DNA from: Bacillota bacterium | Lineage (GTDB): Bacteria; Bacillota; Clostridia; Acetivibrionales; DSM-1351 | DNA: 64,000 nt | Reading direction: 5' to 3' | NCBI GenBank assembly: GCA_023460955.1 | Contig: JAEWOH010000074.1 | Location: 30,641-94,640, forward strand | Part shown: positions 33,652-42,527 of the stretch, piece by piece | Layout of the letters: each line of letters opens with the position of its first letter | Position numbering within the stretch: the stretch's first letter is position 1 | Translations under genes and position numbers: made by a program | The notes under the pieces: generated by a model | The model's input: only the letters and a program-made list of their open reading frames with translations | The model's database searches: none | What the model was told of the DNA's origin: nothing

Positions 33652-34284
33652 CTAGACATGTAAAAATTTTAATAAACCAGAACTGACAAATGCCTCAATC
33701 AAGGTTGCAATAATACTAATAAACGTGAAAAAAACTGCAGTAATACTATATGGCGTAAACTTCTCTCTAAATTCCCCACCCTTTGAACCTGATTTTTTCA
33801 GCCAGGTTTTCAACATGTTCCAGGATAACTTTATACCATTCACTCCCATAGCTGCCAGGCATGGAACCAGTATTATCTCTTTGGGAACAAAGCAAATTGT
33901 AGAAATCAAAATACCCTTAGTTCCCAAAACCCCCATTATAATTCCCGAGCTGAAGCCTGTGCTAAACCCTCTCATACCAATAGCTACATAATACATCGGG
34001 AACCCAATTATCGTAAAACCGAGAACCCAAAACAGAAAAATCAGCTTCAAATTGTCAATTAGAGATACTTTAAATAAATTTAACTGACTGAGATTGTTTC
34101 CATCCAAAAGCTTAATGAAGCCGTTAAAAAATGTTACCATTTCATCTTTCTGCTGATAATCAAGGTCATTCACAGAGGCTGCCCCCAGGATTATCCCTGC
34201 AATATAAAATATAAACAGGCTCAGGTAAAAAAATCTGTTATTTCTTATATGCTCCTTAATTATATTTCCGGTATTTTTTAGCAT
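33652..34284 (-). CDS. spoIIM: stage II sporulation protein M
   Basis: SpoIIM is part of the SpoIIDMP complex that drives engulfment of the forespore. The 210-residue protein has about five membrane spans, beginning with FFYLSLFIFYIAGIILGAASV. The conserved FKVSLIDNLKLIFLFWVLGFTIIGFPM and GFSTGFSSGIIMGVLGTKGILIS are typical of the family. CGGAGG precedes the ATG. It stands between xerD and a nudF-type gene, as in Bacillus. Confidence 0.94.
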   Translation of the reverse strand: MLKNTGNIIKEHIRNNRFFYLSLFIFYIAGIILGAASVNDLDYQQKDEMVTFFNGFIKLLDGNNLSQLNLFKVSLIDNLKLIFLFWVLGFTIIGFPMYYVAIGMRGFSTGFSSGIIMGVLGTKGILISTICFVPKEIILVPCLAAMGVNGIKLSWNMLKTWLKKSGSKGGEFREKFTPYSITAVFFTFISIIATLIEAFVSSGLLKFLHV

Positions 34285-34380
34285 CGTATGTTCCTCCGGT
34301 ACTTTTATCCATTAATGTAAAAGTCATTTGACAATAAAATATATGCCGGATAAACATAAGATATAACTATAATAGTTTAT

Positions 34381-34929
34381 TTACTTATCTTTTTGCTTTA
34401 TTATACGTTCTGCCATAAGAATGCCTATTATAGTTTTTGCATCAGTAATTTTATGCTCAAGCACCATATCAACAAGTTCTGAGATATGCAGCCTTTCTAC
34501 ATCCAGAAATTCATCCTCATCTGTGCAGGCTTCGCCCTGCGTTAAACCGGTTGCAGTGTATACGTGAATTACTTCATTACAAAAACCGGGGGTAGTATGA
34601 ATACTTATTAAATGTTCTATCTTATCCGCTGTGAGGCCGGTTTCCTCCATTAGTTCCCTTTCGGCACATATTTTAGGGTCTTCTCCGGGAGAATCCAGCT
34701 TTCCGGCTGGGAGTTCAAGTGTTGTCAGATCTAATGGTTTTCTGAACTGCTTGACCATATAAAGCTCTCCATTATCATTTATAGGTATTACTACGGAAGC
34801 ACCCGGGTGAAGTACAATATCTCTTGTCGCCTCCTTGCCGTTTGGTAAGCTAACAGTTTGTTTTTGAATCCTAATAATATTTCCCTTATAAATGTCCTCG
34901 GTTTTTAATGTTTTTTCATTGTAATCCAT
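34381..34929 (-). CDS. nudF: Nudix hydrolase, ADP-ribose pyrophosphatase type
   Basis: A 182-residue Nudix enzyme expected to split ADP-ribose to AMP and ribose-5-phosphate. The Nudix box lies in AGKLDSPGEDPKICAERELMEETG; one residue is added before the first Glu, a variant seen in this subgroup. TTPGFCNEVIHVYTATGL is the usual C-terminal motif of ADP-ribose hydrolases. GGAGG precedes the ATG. It lies 24 bases after rnhA on the minus strand. Confidence 0.92.
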   Translation of the reverse strand: MDYNEKTLKTEDIYKGNIIRIQKQTVSLPNGKEATRDIVLHPGASVVIPINDNGELYMVKQFRKPLDLTTLELPAGKLDSPGEDPKICAERELMEETGLTADKIEHLISIHTTPGFCNEVIHVYTATGLTQGEACTDEDEFLDVERLHISELVDMVLEHKITDAKTIIGILMAERIIKQKDK

Positions 34930-34953
34930 CTTAATGGCACCTCCATAGTTTGT

Positions 34954-35400
34954 TTATTGTTTATTAGCTGCTTTCTTTATTTCGTCTGTCGCAAGCTTGT
35001 CGCAGCGGTTATTCATTTCATTATCCGCATGTCCCTTAACCTTTATCCAGGTTATTCTATGGTAATCAGATAAACTGACCAATTCTTTCCATAGCTCAAC
35101 ATTTTTAACTTCTTCGTTTTTGTTTCTTTTCCAGCCAGTCTTCATCCATTTTTCTATCCAGCCTTGCGTAAATGCATTTATCAAATAAGCACTGTCACTG
35201 TATAAATTGACACTACAGGGCTCCTTCAATTTTTTTAATGCTTCAAGAGCTGCGGTCAGCTCCATTTTGTTGTTTGTAGTTGCCTTCTCAAAGCCGGAAA
35301 GTTCAATCTTATGTTCTCCGTAAATAAGTACAGCTCCCCAGCCTCCTGCACCAGGATTGCCAGAACATGCGCCATCCGTGTATATTTCAACCTGTTTCAT
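34954..35400 (-). CDS. rnhA: ribonuclease HI
   Basis: RNase HI cuts the RNA strand of RNA-DNA hybrids. The 148-residue protein has the full active site: Asp in VEIYTDGACSGNPGAGGWG, Glu in NNKMELTAALEAL, Asp in VNLYSDSAYLINAF, His in VKGHADNEMNNRCDKLA and its last Asp. A longer open frame exists, but ATG 35400 gives the normal length and start. The ribosome-binding site is weak (AAAGGCGGA, about 12 bases away). Confidence 0.95.
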   Translation of the reverse strand: MKQVEIYTDGACSGNPGAGGWGAVLIYGEHKIELSGFEKATTNNKMELTAALEALKKLKEPCSVNLYSDSAYLINAFTQGWIEKWMKTGWKRNKNEEVKNVELWKELVSLSDYHRITWIKVKGHADNEMNNRCDKLATDEIKKAANKQ

Positions 35401-35550
35401 AAAAATGTATTCCGCCTTTCGGAAAAGTAAATTCTTTATCTTGAGCATTGACTAAATAATTCGGGATAAAGTGGATAAATTTTCTTATTACCAGATTATA
35501 TTATAACCTATAATGCATGGGTTCAATAGAAATTTTTCCAACTATGTCAT

Positions 35551-35584
35551 AAAAAAATGGACAGGGTTAAACCAAGTCCATTTT
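35551..35584 (-). terminator. terminator after the lactate-permease-family gene
   Basis: AAAATGGAC and GTCCATTTT form a stem, followed by T runs in both directions. Confidence 0.8.
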
Positions 35585-35619
35585 TTGCACAATTTATATG
35601 TAGATTTATAATATTAATA

Positions 35620-37215
35620 CTATATTTGTAGACCTATATTGAGCAGGAATAATGCATATATAGATGTTACCAAAGTCAAAATAAACGCAAAAACAAATGC
35701 AATTCTTATAACCTTGTTTTCTTCTCCCAGCTTATCTATAGAGGCTGCTGCATTCTGAAGCTTTGCGGGTGAAATAACACTTGCAAGGCCACCTCCGAAA
35801 GCCAGCGCTGCGGTTGCAATAATCAATCCGTTTAGGCCTAAATTAAGATTTTTTGAAGTCTCCATAGTATAGTTTGCAAACATAGCTATAGTTGATGCTT
35901 CGCTTCCAGTTATAAAGCCCCCGAAAAGACCTATAAAGCCTGTTATAAAGCCATAAGCACCGCTGAAGGCGTCAGCTGAAACATCTGCCAGAACCTTTAT
36001 CATGCTGGCTGATTGATATTTCATAGTATCAAGACTCCAGTTTGAATAGTTCATTATTTCCCCTATAGAAAAAAAGATTGCTGCTGAAAAAACAGGTCTT
36101 GGGGCCCTTTTCCACCATACCTTAAAGGTATCCTTAACCTGAGCAGCTTTTGGTCTCAAAATCAGCATTGAAAGTATTACAGCCACAGCGATCCAAGTGT
36201 AGGCATTCCATAAAGCTCTTGTAGCGATACCTTTACCATCAACTGCTATTCCGTTGATAGGCAGTTTCAAATTATATAAAAAGTCATATGAAGGTTTTGG
36301 AAGATTCAATGCCAGAATTAATCCTATTAAGATAATCCATGGACTTAAAGCCTTCCATAGAGGAAATTGCTTTTCATAGGCTTTTTCCTCTTCAGTCAAG
36401 TTACTTCTGTCGATTATATTTTTACCGGTCAATTTTAAATACAAAGCCATTACTATAATTACTGCAAGACCGCAAAGAACACCTGTAAGAGTAACAAGAT
36501 TGTCTACCTTGTTTGTAAAGTAAGCTACTACCGCAATAACCCCTCCGGTAACGATACACGGGAGGAAGCCTTTTCTTATTCCATTCCATTTATCCACTAT
36601 GTATAACATGCAGAAACCAATCAACGTTGAAACAAGAGGAAGGAACATATAAAATACACTACCTGCTTGTGAAGGAGTTATTTCATTACCCGGTCCTAGA
36701 AATCTGTTTGCAAAGTCAACAAACGCCACAACCGGTGCGCCTAGTAGCGCATATGTACAAAGAGCATCATAGCCTATGGAAGGAAGTGCTATTGCAACAT
36801 AAGTAGAATACCCCATAGCCAGTAAAATTGGCGGAAGTAATGAAACAGGAGTAGCACCTACTGCTACCATCAGAGTTCCAAAGCCAATATTTATCATCAT
36901 GATTTGCACAGCTTTATTGTGGCTGGATATGGTCTTGATAAAAATAATTATTCTTTTCAAAGCACCTGTTTTTTCCATATAAGCCATCATAAAAAGCGAG
37001 GTTAAAACTATAAGTGATACGGGGAAAGATCTAATAAAACCTGAGACAGTTGATCTGAAAACGACTTCCAAAGATGTGTTGAAAAACAAAAAAGCTACTG
37101 CAGATACGCAAAACCAGCCAACTATACCACTGATATCTGCTGATTTTTTAAAAACCACAAGCATTAAAACTATTACCAAAATAGGTAATAACGTCAGTAA
37201 AAATGACCCTACCAT
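35620..37215 (-). CDS. L-lactate permease (LctP) family transporter
   Basis: A 531-residue membrane protein with about 12-14 spans, of the LctP family, which carries lactate or glycolate with protons. Segments typical of the family are NIGFGTLMVAVGATPVSLLPP, GYDALCTYALLGAPVVAF, and GFITGFIGLFGGFITGSEAS in the C-terminal half, followed by ASVISPAKLQNAAAS. GGAGG precedes the ATG. No lactate dehydrogenase is next to it, so the substrate is assigned from the family only. Confidence 0.85.
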   Translation of the reverse strand: MVGSFLLTLLPILVIVLMLVVFKKSADISGIVGWFCVSAVAFLFFNTSLEVVFRSTVSGFIRSFPVSLIVLTSLFMMAYMEKTGALKRIIIFIKTISSHNKAVQIMMINIGFGTLMVAVGATPVSLLPPILLAMGYSTYVAIALPSIGYDALCTYALLGAPVVAFVDFANRFLGPGNEITPSQAGSVFYMFLPLVSTLIGFCMLYIVDKWNGIRKGFLPCIVTGGVIAVVAYFTNKVDNLVTLTGVLCGLAVIIVMALYLKLTGKNIIDRSNLTEEEKAYEKQFPLWKALSPWIILIGLILALNLPKPSYDFLYNLKLPINGIAVDGKGIATRALWNAYTWIAVAVILSMLILRPKAAQVKDTFKVWWKRAPRPVFSAAIFFSIGEIMNYSNWSLDTMKYQSASMIKVLADVSADAFSGAYGFITGFIGLFGGFITGSEASTIAMFANYTMETSKNLNLGLNGLIIATAALAFGGGLASVISPAKLQNAAASIDKLGEENKVIRIAFVFAFILTLVTSIYALFLLNIGLQI

Positions 37216-37316
37216 TCTAACCGTCCTCCAAAAAGTATTTTAATAACCCGTTCTACGTTAAATCAACTAAAATTGATTCACGAATTCTACAGGAAATATT
37301 TTATTACATACGGACA

Positions 37317-37356
37317 AAAAAATAAAGTGTAATTTATTTTACACTTTATTTTTTAA
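37317..37356 (-). terminator. terminator after the lysozyme-like protein gene
   Basis: AAAAAATAAAGTGTAA and TTACACTTTATTTTTT form a long AT-rich stem, with T runs on both strands. Confidence 0.75.
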
Positions 37357-37360
37357 GGAA

Positions 37361-38347
37361 TTAGTTGTTAGTAGTTTTATTCTGCTGGATATTGTAATAC
37401 TGTTTAAATAGTTCATAATATCTGTATGTCTCTATAGCATACATTTCTTTTGTTTTAATTGGTCCTATGTTGACTGAAATCTTTGACAGATTGTAGTTTT
37501 CAAGAACCTTTTTTAACTGCTCCTCATTTAGATTATTCAGGTCTATATCAGGATTGTCTGTTAACTTTATAGCTCTAGCCCTAAGCTGTACTGCACAGAA
37601 ATAAACAGCATACTTTGGATTTTGAAGCATTGTTTTTATTTGATCATCAGATTCATTGATAATAAGCGATTGAGCCCCATGAACTATCTGCTCGTTATGC
37701 CTGACATTTTCAATACCAATCTGGCAAATACCCATAGACTTACCACCTATAATAGGTATACCATCGAGCAAATCCTCCTGCCCAAGAAACATCATTTCTC
37801 TGAATAGCACTGCTGTCAGTAAAGATTTTGGAACCTTTTGAGCTGCAGATATCCTGTCAATGGAATTTTCAAGTTCTTTCAAAGCATTCATTGTGTAATC
37901 ATATGAAAATACATAATAAATTCCAAGCTTTTTGTCTCTGAAGGAATCACGGTCAACTTGCGTCTGCAACTCTTGATATATGGAATTGAACCTTATAGAA
38001 TCCTCCATCAACTGTTCTAAAGAAGTTTCAGTCACCGATTTATCTGCTTCCAGCATGGTAAAATAACTCTGATTTTCTATGTATGCGGTGTTCCGGCTTA
38101 TACCAGTGAAATGATTAAACCTGTTATTTAAATAATTTCCGGGTGAGTCCTTCAATAAAAAACCGTCACCAAGAGAATCATTAAAAGCATATACATATTT
38201 CATTTCATTCTCTTTTATAATTTCAAATTGCTTATTTATGTATCCGGCTATATTAACAAAATCGCTAAAAATCAAAATTATTACACTACATATCAAGCAG
38301 GCCATTAAAGAAAAATTTGGATTTCTCTTTAATCTGAAGATATTCAT
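37361..38347 (-). CDS. membrane-anchored protein with possible lysozyme-like domain
   Basis: A 328-residue protein I cannot place firmly. An N-terminal anchor (LMACLICSVIILIFSDFVNIAGYI) is followed by an extracytoplasmic part. Residues about 170-215 read VPKSLLTAVLFREMMFLGQED ... GGKSMGICQIGIENV, which resembles the catalytic Glu and the GxSxGxxQI motif of lytic transglycosylases. The rest of that fold is not evident. GGAGGG precedes the ATG. It is a monocistron between terminators, with an upstream gap (38348-38678) that holds a terminator and AT-rich promoter-like sequence. Confidence 0.7.
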   Translation of the reverse strand: MNIFRLKRNPNFSLMACLICSVIILIFSDFVNIAGYINKQFEIIKENEMKYVYAFNDSLGDGFLLKDSPGNYLNNRFNHFTGISRNTAYIENQSYFTMLEADKSVTETSLEQLMEDSIRFNSIYQELQTQVDRDSFRDKKLGIYYVFSYDYTMNALKELENSIDRISAAQKVPKSLLTAVLFREMMFLGQEDLLDGIPIIGGKSMGICQIGIENVRHNEQIVHGAQSLIINESDDQIKTMLQNPKYAVYFCAVQLRARAIKLTDNPDIDLNNLNEEQLKKVLENYNLSKISVNIGPIKTKEMYAIETYRYYELFKQYYNIQQNKTTNN

Positions 38348-38602
38348 ATTTATAGACCCTCCAATTTAAACGCAACCAATTATGCCCTACTATAACTTTA
38401 CTAATTTTTACACTCTAATAAGTTATACAAACTTTCAATTTAAATGTCAATTATTCAATTTCTGCAAAAACAATTAAATAAATCTGTTACCATTAATTAT
38501 ACTGGTATAATGCGACTATTGTATGAAATAATATGATTTACTCTCATCAGGTCAATATTTCTAAATTGTAGTGTTTTCAAGGGTTTGAAAGGTGTAAACA
38601 TA

Positions 38603-38638
38603 AACAAAAAGCAGCAGGAATACCTGCTGCTTTTTGTT
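38603..38638 (-). terminator. terminator after the beta-CASP gene
   Basis: AAAAAGCAGCAGG and CCTGCTGCTTTTT form a perfect 13-bp stem around AATA, with T runs on both strands. Confidence 0.9.
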
Positions 38639-38678
38639 CAAAACACCTAATTTTAATAAAAAATATTTCTATAGTTTT

Positions 38679-40313
38679 TTATTTAAGAGCATCCACAATA
38701 GCCTTTTCAACCAGCTTTAATTTTACAGTTACTTCATCAATCTCAATATCCGACTTTCCCTGTTTGAGATCACCCTTGAGTATTTCTGATAACTCTTCAA
38801 ATTCTTCACGGAGTGTTTCAAGCATTTCTACAACAGCCAATCTTCTAAATCTCTTCTGAATATCAGCATTAGGAATATTTTCATAAACACTGTCTGAATT
38901 TACAACATAGCAATCTCCTCTGGAAGGAATGATGCATTTTAAGCCAAACTCATCCGAAAGTGTTTGAGCAAATTCATTCATTACCTCAAGTTCACCATGA
39001 ACAACAAATACTTTTTTAGGTTTCTTTCCTATACTGCCGACCCATGATAACAAGCCTGCCCTGTCAGCGTGCCCAGAAAACCCGTCAATTGCTTCAATTC
39101 TCGCATTGACTGATATTTCTTCTCCGAACAGTTTTACCTTTGTGGCACCATCCAGAATTTTTCTTCCCAGTGTTCCTTCAGCCTGATAGCCTACAAAAAG
39201 AATGGTGGACTCCTTTCTCCAAAGATTATGCTTTAAATGGTGCTTGATTCTTCCTGCATCACACATCCCGCTGGCTGAAATAATTATGGTGCTTTCAGTT
39301 TTTTCATTCAACTTTCGTGATTCTTCAGGCGACTGTGTAAATTTTAACGTTGGAAAATCCAAAGGATTATCACCGTTAGCTATATATTCCTTTGCCTCTT
39401 CATCAAAGCAGTCCAGATTTTCTCTGAATACCTGCGTTGCAGAGGTAGCCAGAGGACTGTCCACATAGACCGGTATATTTAGTATTTTATGTACTTCTTC
39501 GTCGCCGAAGACATCCATATATTTATTAAGGTCATATATGATTTCCTGAGTTCTTCCCACTGCAAAGGAAGGAATAACAACATTACCGCCTTTTGCTATA
39601 GTTTCGGAAATAATATTTATGAATCTTTCCAGCTTGTCTTTATCCTTTTTAAGTGTATGCAGACGGTTACCGTAGGTTGATTCTATAACAAGGTAATCGG
39701 CATCTGAAATAATTGCAGGATCTCTTAAAATCGGGATTCCTTTGTTGCCCAAATCCCCGCTGAAAACCAGCTTTACGTCCTTTCCGTTTTCCCGAACCCA
39801 TACCTCTATTATCGCTGACCCAAGAATATGTCCTGCATCATTGAATCTGACTCTTATATCCTCCGATACGCTTATGGGCTCTCCGTAGGCAACTCCCTTA
39901 AAAAGCCTGAGACAGTCAGTTGCCTCTTTTACCGTATATAGTGGCTTGACTGGCGATTTCCCTGCCCTTTGTCTTTTCCTGTTCAGCCATTCATTTTCAG
40001 TTTCCTGAATATGTCCGCTGTCAGGAAGCATTATCCCGCAAAGCTGAACCGTGGGTTTTGTTGCATATATTGATCCCTTGAAACCATCCATATAAAGCTT
40101 TGGTATTCTTCCGCTATGGTCGATATGGGCATGTGTAAGAAGCATAAAATCAATCTCACCCGGATTAAACGTGAAAGGTTCGGCATTTAAGATAACCTGG
40201 TTTGCCCCGCCCTGAAACATCCCACAATCAATAAGGAACTTCTTATCTTTAGTTTCAACTAAATAACAGGAACCTGTCACTGTTTTTGCTGCTCCTAAAA
40301 AAGTAATATTCAT
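38679..40313 (-). CDS. MBL-fold beta-CASP ribonuclease (CPSF/Ysh1-like)
   Basis: A 544-residue metallo-beta-lactamase of the beta-CASP RNA-processing group. The N-terminus MNITFLGAAKTVTGSCYLVE and the zinc motif LLTHAHIDHSGRIPKLY are typical. Beta-CASP motifs follow: YVDSPLATSATQVF, IIISASGMCDAGRIKHHL and VFVVHGELEVM. There is no N-terminal KH domain, unlike archaeal CPSF. A helical tail of about 70 residues is added at the C-terminus. The likely role is RNA cleavage or trimming; the target is unknown. AAGGGG precedes the ATG. Confidence 0.9.
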   Translation of the reverse strand: MNITFLGAAKTVTGSCYLVETKDKKFLIDCGMFQGGANQVILNAEPFTFNPGEIDFMLLTHAHIDHSGRIPKLYMDGFKGSIYATKPTVQLCGIMLPDSGHIQETENEWLNRKRQRAGKSPVKPLYTVKEATDCLRLFKGVAYGEPISVSEDIRVRFNDAGHILGSAIIEVWVRENGKDVKLVFSGDLGNKGIPILRDPAIISDADYLVIESTYGNRLHTLKKDKDKLERFINIISETIAKGGNVVIPSFAVGRTQEIIYDLNKYMDVFGDEEVHKILNIPVYVDSPLATSATQVFRENLDCFDEEAKEYIANGDNPLDFPTLKFTQSPEESRKLNEKTESTIIISASGMCDAGRIKHHLKHNLWRKESTILFVGYQAEGTLGRKILDGATKVKLFGEEISVNARIEAIDGFSGHADRAGLLSWVGSIGKKPKKVFVVHGELEVMNEFAQTLSDEFGLKCIIPSRGDCYVVNSDSVYENIPNADIQKRFRRLAVVEMLETLREEFEELSEILKGDLKQGKSDIEIDEVTVKLKLVEKAIVDALK

Positions 40314-40430
40314 AACAGCACCCCTTTTCGGTTCAATATTCTGATAATTCTTTGATAGCTACTGAAAAAGTTCAATGTGATAATTTTAGTAGTGATGAAA
40401 TAGTTTATTTATTGTTACAGTATATTTATT

Positions 40431-41333
40431 CTAGGATATCTTCGCAAAATCCTGCTTAATTATGACCGCTTCTTGTTTTCTCGACAAATAGTATGTATAT
40501 ATGCAACGCAGAGTTATTACTACAAGTACAAAACCACCGCCTACTAGTGAATAAACGCCGGGGATTTCATGAAGAACAAGCGCAACCCATATGGGATTCA
40601 ATACCGGCTCGATAACAGGGATCAGCACTGCTTCAAGCGCTGATACATTTTTTATCGCCATGGAATAAAAGATGTAAGATATTCCTAATTGAAAAATTCC
40701 AAGCAGACCTATTCCCACCAGGCTTTTTGTATCAGGTATCGACAAAAACATAAATGGTACTGAAATAACTGCTGTCATTATATTTCCCCAAAATATCCTG
40801 TCCAGTGGGGAATCGTCCTTTTGCAATCTTAACAGAATGGCAACCAGGGCAAAGAAAACACCGCTGATTATAGCCAAAATATTTCCGAGCATACCGCCCG
40901 CTGAAAGTTTATCCATAAAGAACAACAACATTCCCACTATAACCGCTAATATCGTAATGACATCATACCATCTTACCTTCTCTTTAAGAAATATTGCTCC
41001 AAACACCGCTACATATATCGGGGCTGTATACTGTAGAATTATTGCATTAGCCGCGGTGGTCAGTTTTGTTGCCGCTACAAAGCTGATTACGGTAGCAGCA
41101 TAAACAAAAGAAGCTGCAAATTTCATAAAAGTAAACTTAAAGTCGGGCTTTTTAATAAAAAACAGAATCAATATGGCGGCTACCAGACTTCTACTGCCTG
41201 CTATTGCTACCGGATTCCAATCCACCAGTTTTATAAGCATACCGCCCAGACTCCAGAGTACAGCTGTAAGTGCAAGAAATAACAAAGCAAAACTTCTCTT
41301 TGGAGTTATTTCTTTAATATTCAATTTAGACAT
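40431..41333 (-). CDS. EamA/DMT-family transporter
   Basis: A 300-residue protein with ten membrane spans in two EamA repeats (first about 10-140, second about 150-285). Motifs are VLWSLGGMLIKLVDWNPVAIAGSR and ALEAVLIPVIEPVLNPIWVALVLHE. DMT transporters export metabolites or amino acids; the substrate is unknown. ATG 41333 lies 13 bases after the stop of the upstream M42 peptidase, so it is probably in the same transcript. A connection to amino-acid export would fit (inference). Confidence 0.87.
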   Translation of the reverse strand: MSKLNIKEITPKRSFALLFLALTAVLWSLGGMLIKLVDWNPVAIAGSRSLVAAILILFFIKKPDFKFTFMKFAASFVYAATVISFVAATKLTTAANAIILQYTAPIYVAVFGAIFLKEKVRWYDVITILAVIVGMLLFFMDKLSAGGMLGNILAIISGVFFALVAILLRLQKDDSPLDRIFWGNIMTAVISVPFMFLSIPDTKSLVGIGLLGIFQLGISYIFYSMAIKNVSALEAVLIPVIEPVLNPIWVALVLHEIPGVYSLVGGGFVLVVITLRCIYTYYLSRKQEAVIIKQDFAKIS

Positions 41334-41346
41334 TTGACCAGTATCC

Positions 41347-42336
41347 CTATCCTTTATAGTTTTTAATAAACAGTGCTGCAAGCTTTACACAGTTATTCAA
41401 ATCATCAATACTAACCATTTCGGCAGGTGAGTGAACAGCTCTGCAAGGGATGGATATTCCCCCGCAGGGAACTCCCATTCCTGTGGTCTGGATAGCACCG
41501 GGGTCACTTCCTCCCCTGTCCAGGAGCTCCAGTGTATATGGAATTCCATTTTCTGTTGCCAGCTCTTCAAGACTTCTGCGTATTTCCGGATGAGCGATAT
41601 AAGCACTGTCTTTAACCTTTATGGCCGGTCCGCCGCCAAGTTTAACTTCTCTGTTGTTACATTCCGGAGTATCTCCTGTAAGTGTAACATCTATAGCAAT
41701 AGCACAGTCAGGCATGATGCCGAAGGTTGCCGTCTTTGCTCCTCTAAGGCCGACCTCTTCCTGAGTTGTGAATACAAAATAAATTTCATTATCAGTTTTC
41801 GGTAGTGCTTTAATAAGTTCGATAAGAACTGCACACCCGCTTCTATCATCCATTGCCTTCGATATAGCACAATTCCCCTGAACAATAAACTCTCCGGTAA
41901 AATTGCCCGCATCTCCTATTTTTACTAGCTTTTCTGCTTCTTCTCTGTTTCTGCATCCAATATCTATAAACATCTTTCCAAGCCTGAGACCCTTCATATC
42001 CTCAAGCTTTTCTTCGGCACACACCATGCCTGTAGTACCGTTTCTGAACTTGACTCTCTGACCCAAGGAGGTAAAGGGCGAAACTCCTCCAACATTAGAA
42101 AATCTTATGAAACCATTATCATCAATGTATGTGGCTATAATACCGATTTCATCCATATGAGCAGCCAGCATGATTTTTTTCTTCTTGCCTTTTTTAATGG
42201 CTATAAGATTTCCCATTGCATCAACGCGAATTTCATCAACGTATTTCTTTATCTCATTTGTTATTACTTCTCTGATATCCTCTTCATTACCGGAAACTCC
42301 GAATACCTGAGTAACTAATCTCAATGTTTCCTGCAT
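41347..42336 (-). CDS. M42 family metallo-aminopeptidase, copy 1
   Basis: A 329-residue M42 (TET/FrvX-type) aminopeptidase, a dinuclear zinc enzyme that trims peptides in large tetrahedral complexes. Metal ligands and active-site motifs are in MLAAHMDEIGIIA, AMDDRSGCAVLI, TTQEEVGLRGAKT, AIDVTLTGDTPE and CRAVHSPAEM. GGAGG precedes the ATG. It is the last of three tandem paralogues in one direction, followed by the EamA transporter. Confidence 0.93.
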   Translation of the reverse strand: MQETLRLVTQVFGVSGNEEDIREVITNEIKKYVDEIRVDAMGNLIAIKKGKKKKIMLAAHMDEIGIIATYIDDNGFIRFSNVGGVSPFTSLGQRVKFRNGTTGMVCAEEKLEDMKGLRLGKMFIDIGCRNREEAEKLVKIGDAGNFTGEFIVQGNCAISKAMDDRSGCAVLIELIKALPKTDNEIYFVFTTQEEVGLRGAKTATFGIMPDCAIAIDVTLTGDTPECNNREVKLGGGPAIKVKDSAYIAHPEIRRSLEELATENGIPYTLELLDRGGSDPGAIQTTGMGVPCGGISIPCRAVHSPAEMVSIDDLNNCVKLAALFIKNYKG

Positions 42337-42370
42337 AACAAGCCTCCAAACTTAATAATTATTGAACTAC

Positions 42371-42527
42371 TATCTTCTGAACTACTGAGCTACCGACTTC
42401 TGAAGTACTGAACTACTGAGCTACCGACTTCTGAAGTACTGAACTACTGAGCTACTGTCTTCTGAAGTACTGAACTACTGAGCTACTGTCTTCTGAACTA
42501 CTGCTTTCTGAACTACTGCTTTCTGAA
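42371..42527. repeat. 31-bp / 15-bp tandem array straddling a stop codon
   Basis: A 31-base unit beginning CTGAACTACTGAGCTAC is repeated four times from 42377 with few changes. Two 15-base units CTGAACTACTGCTTT follow at 42493-42522. The last 15-mer contains the stop codon of the upstream peptidase gene. Confidence 0.95.

Noticed and set aside
42371..42527. The repeat array as a CRISPR
   Set aside because: The units are directly adjacent with no unique spacers, and no cas gene is in the window.
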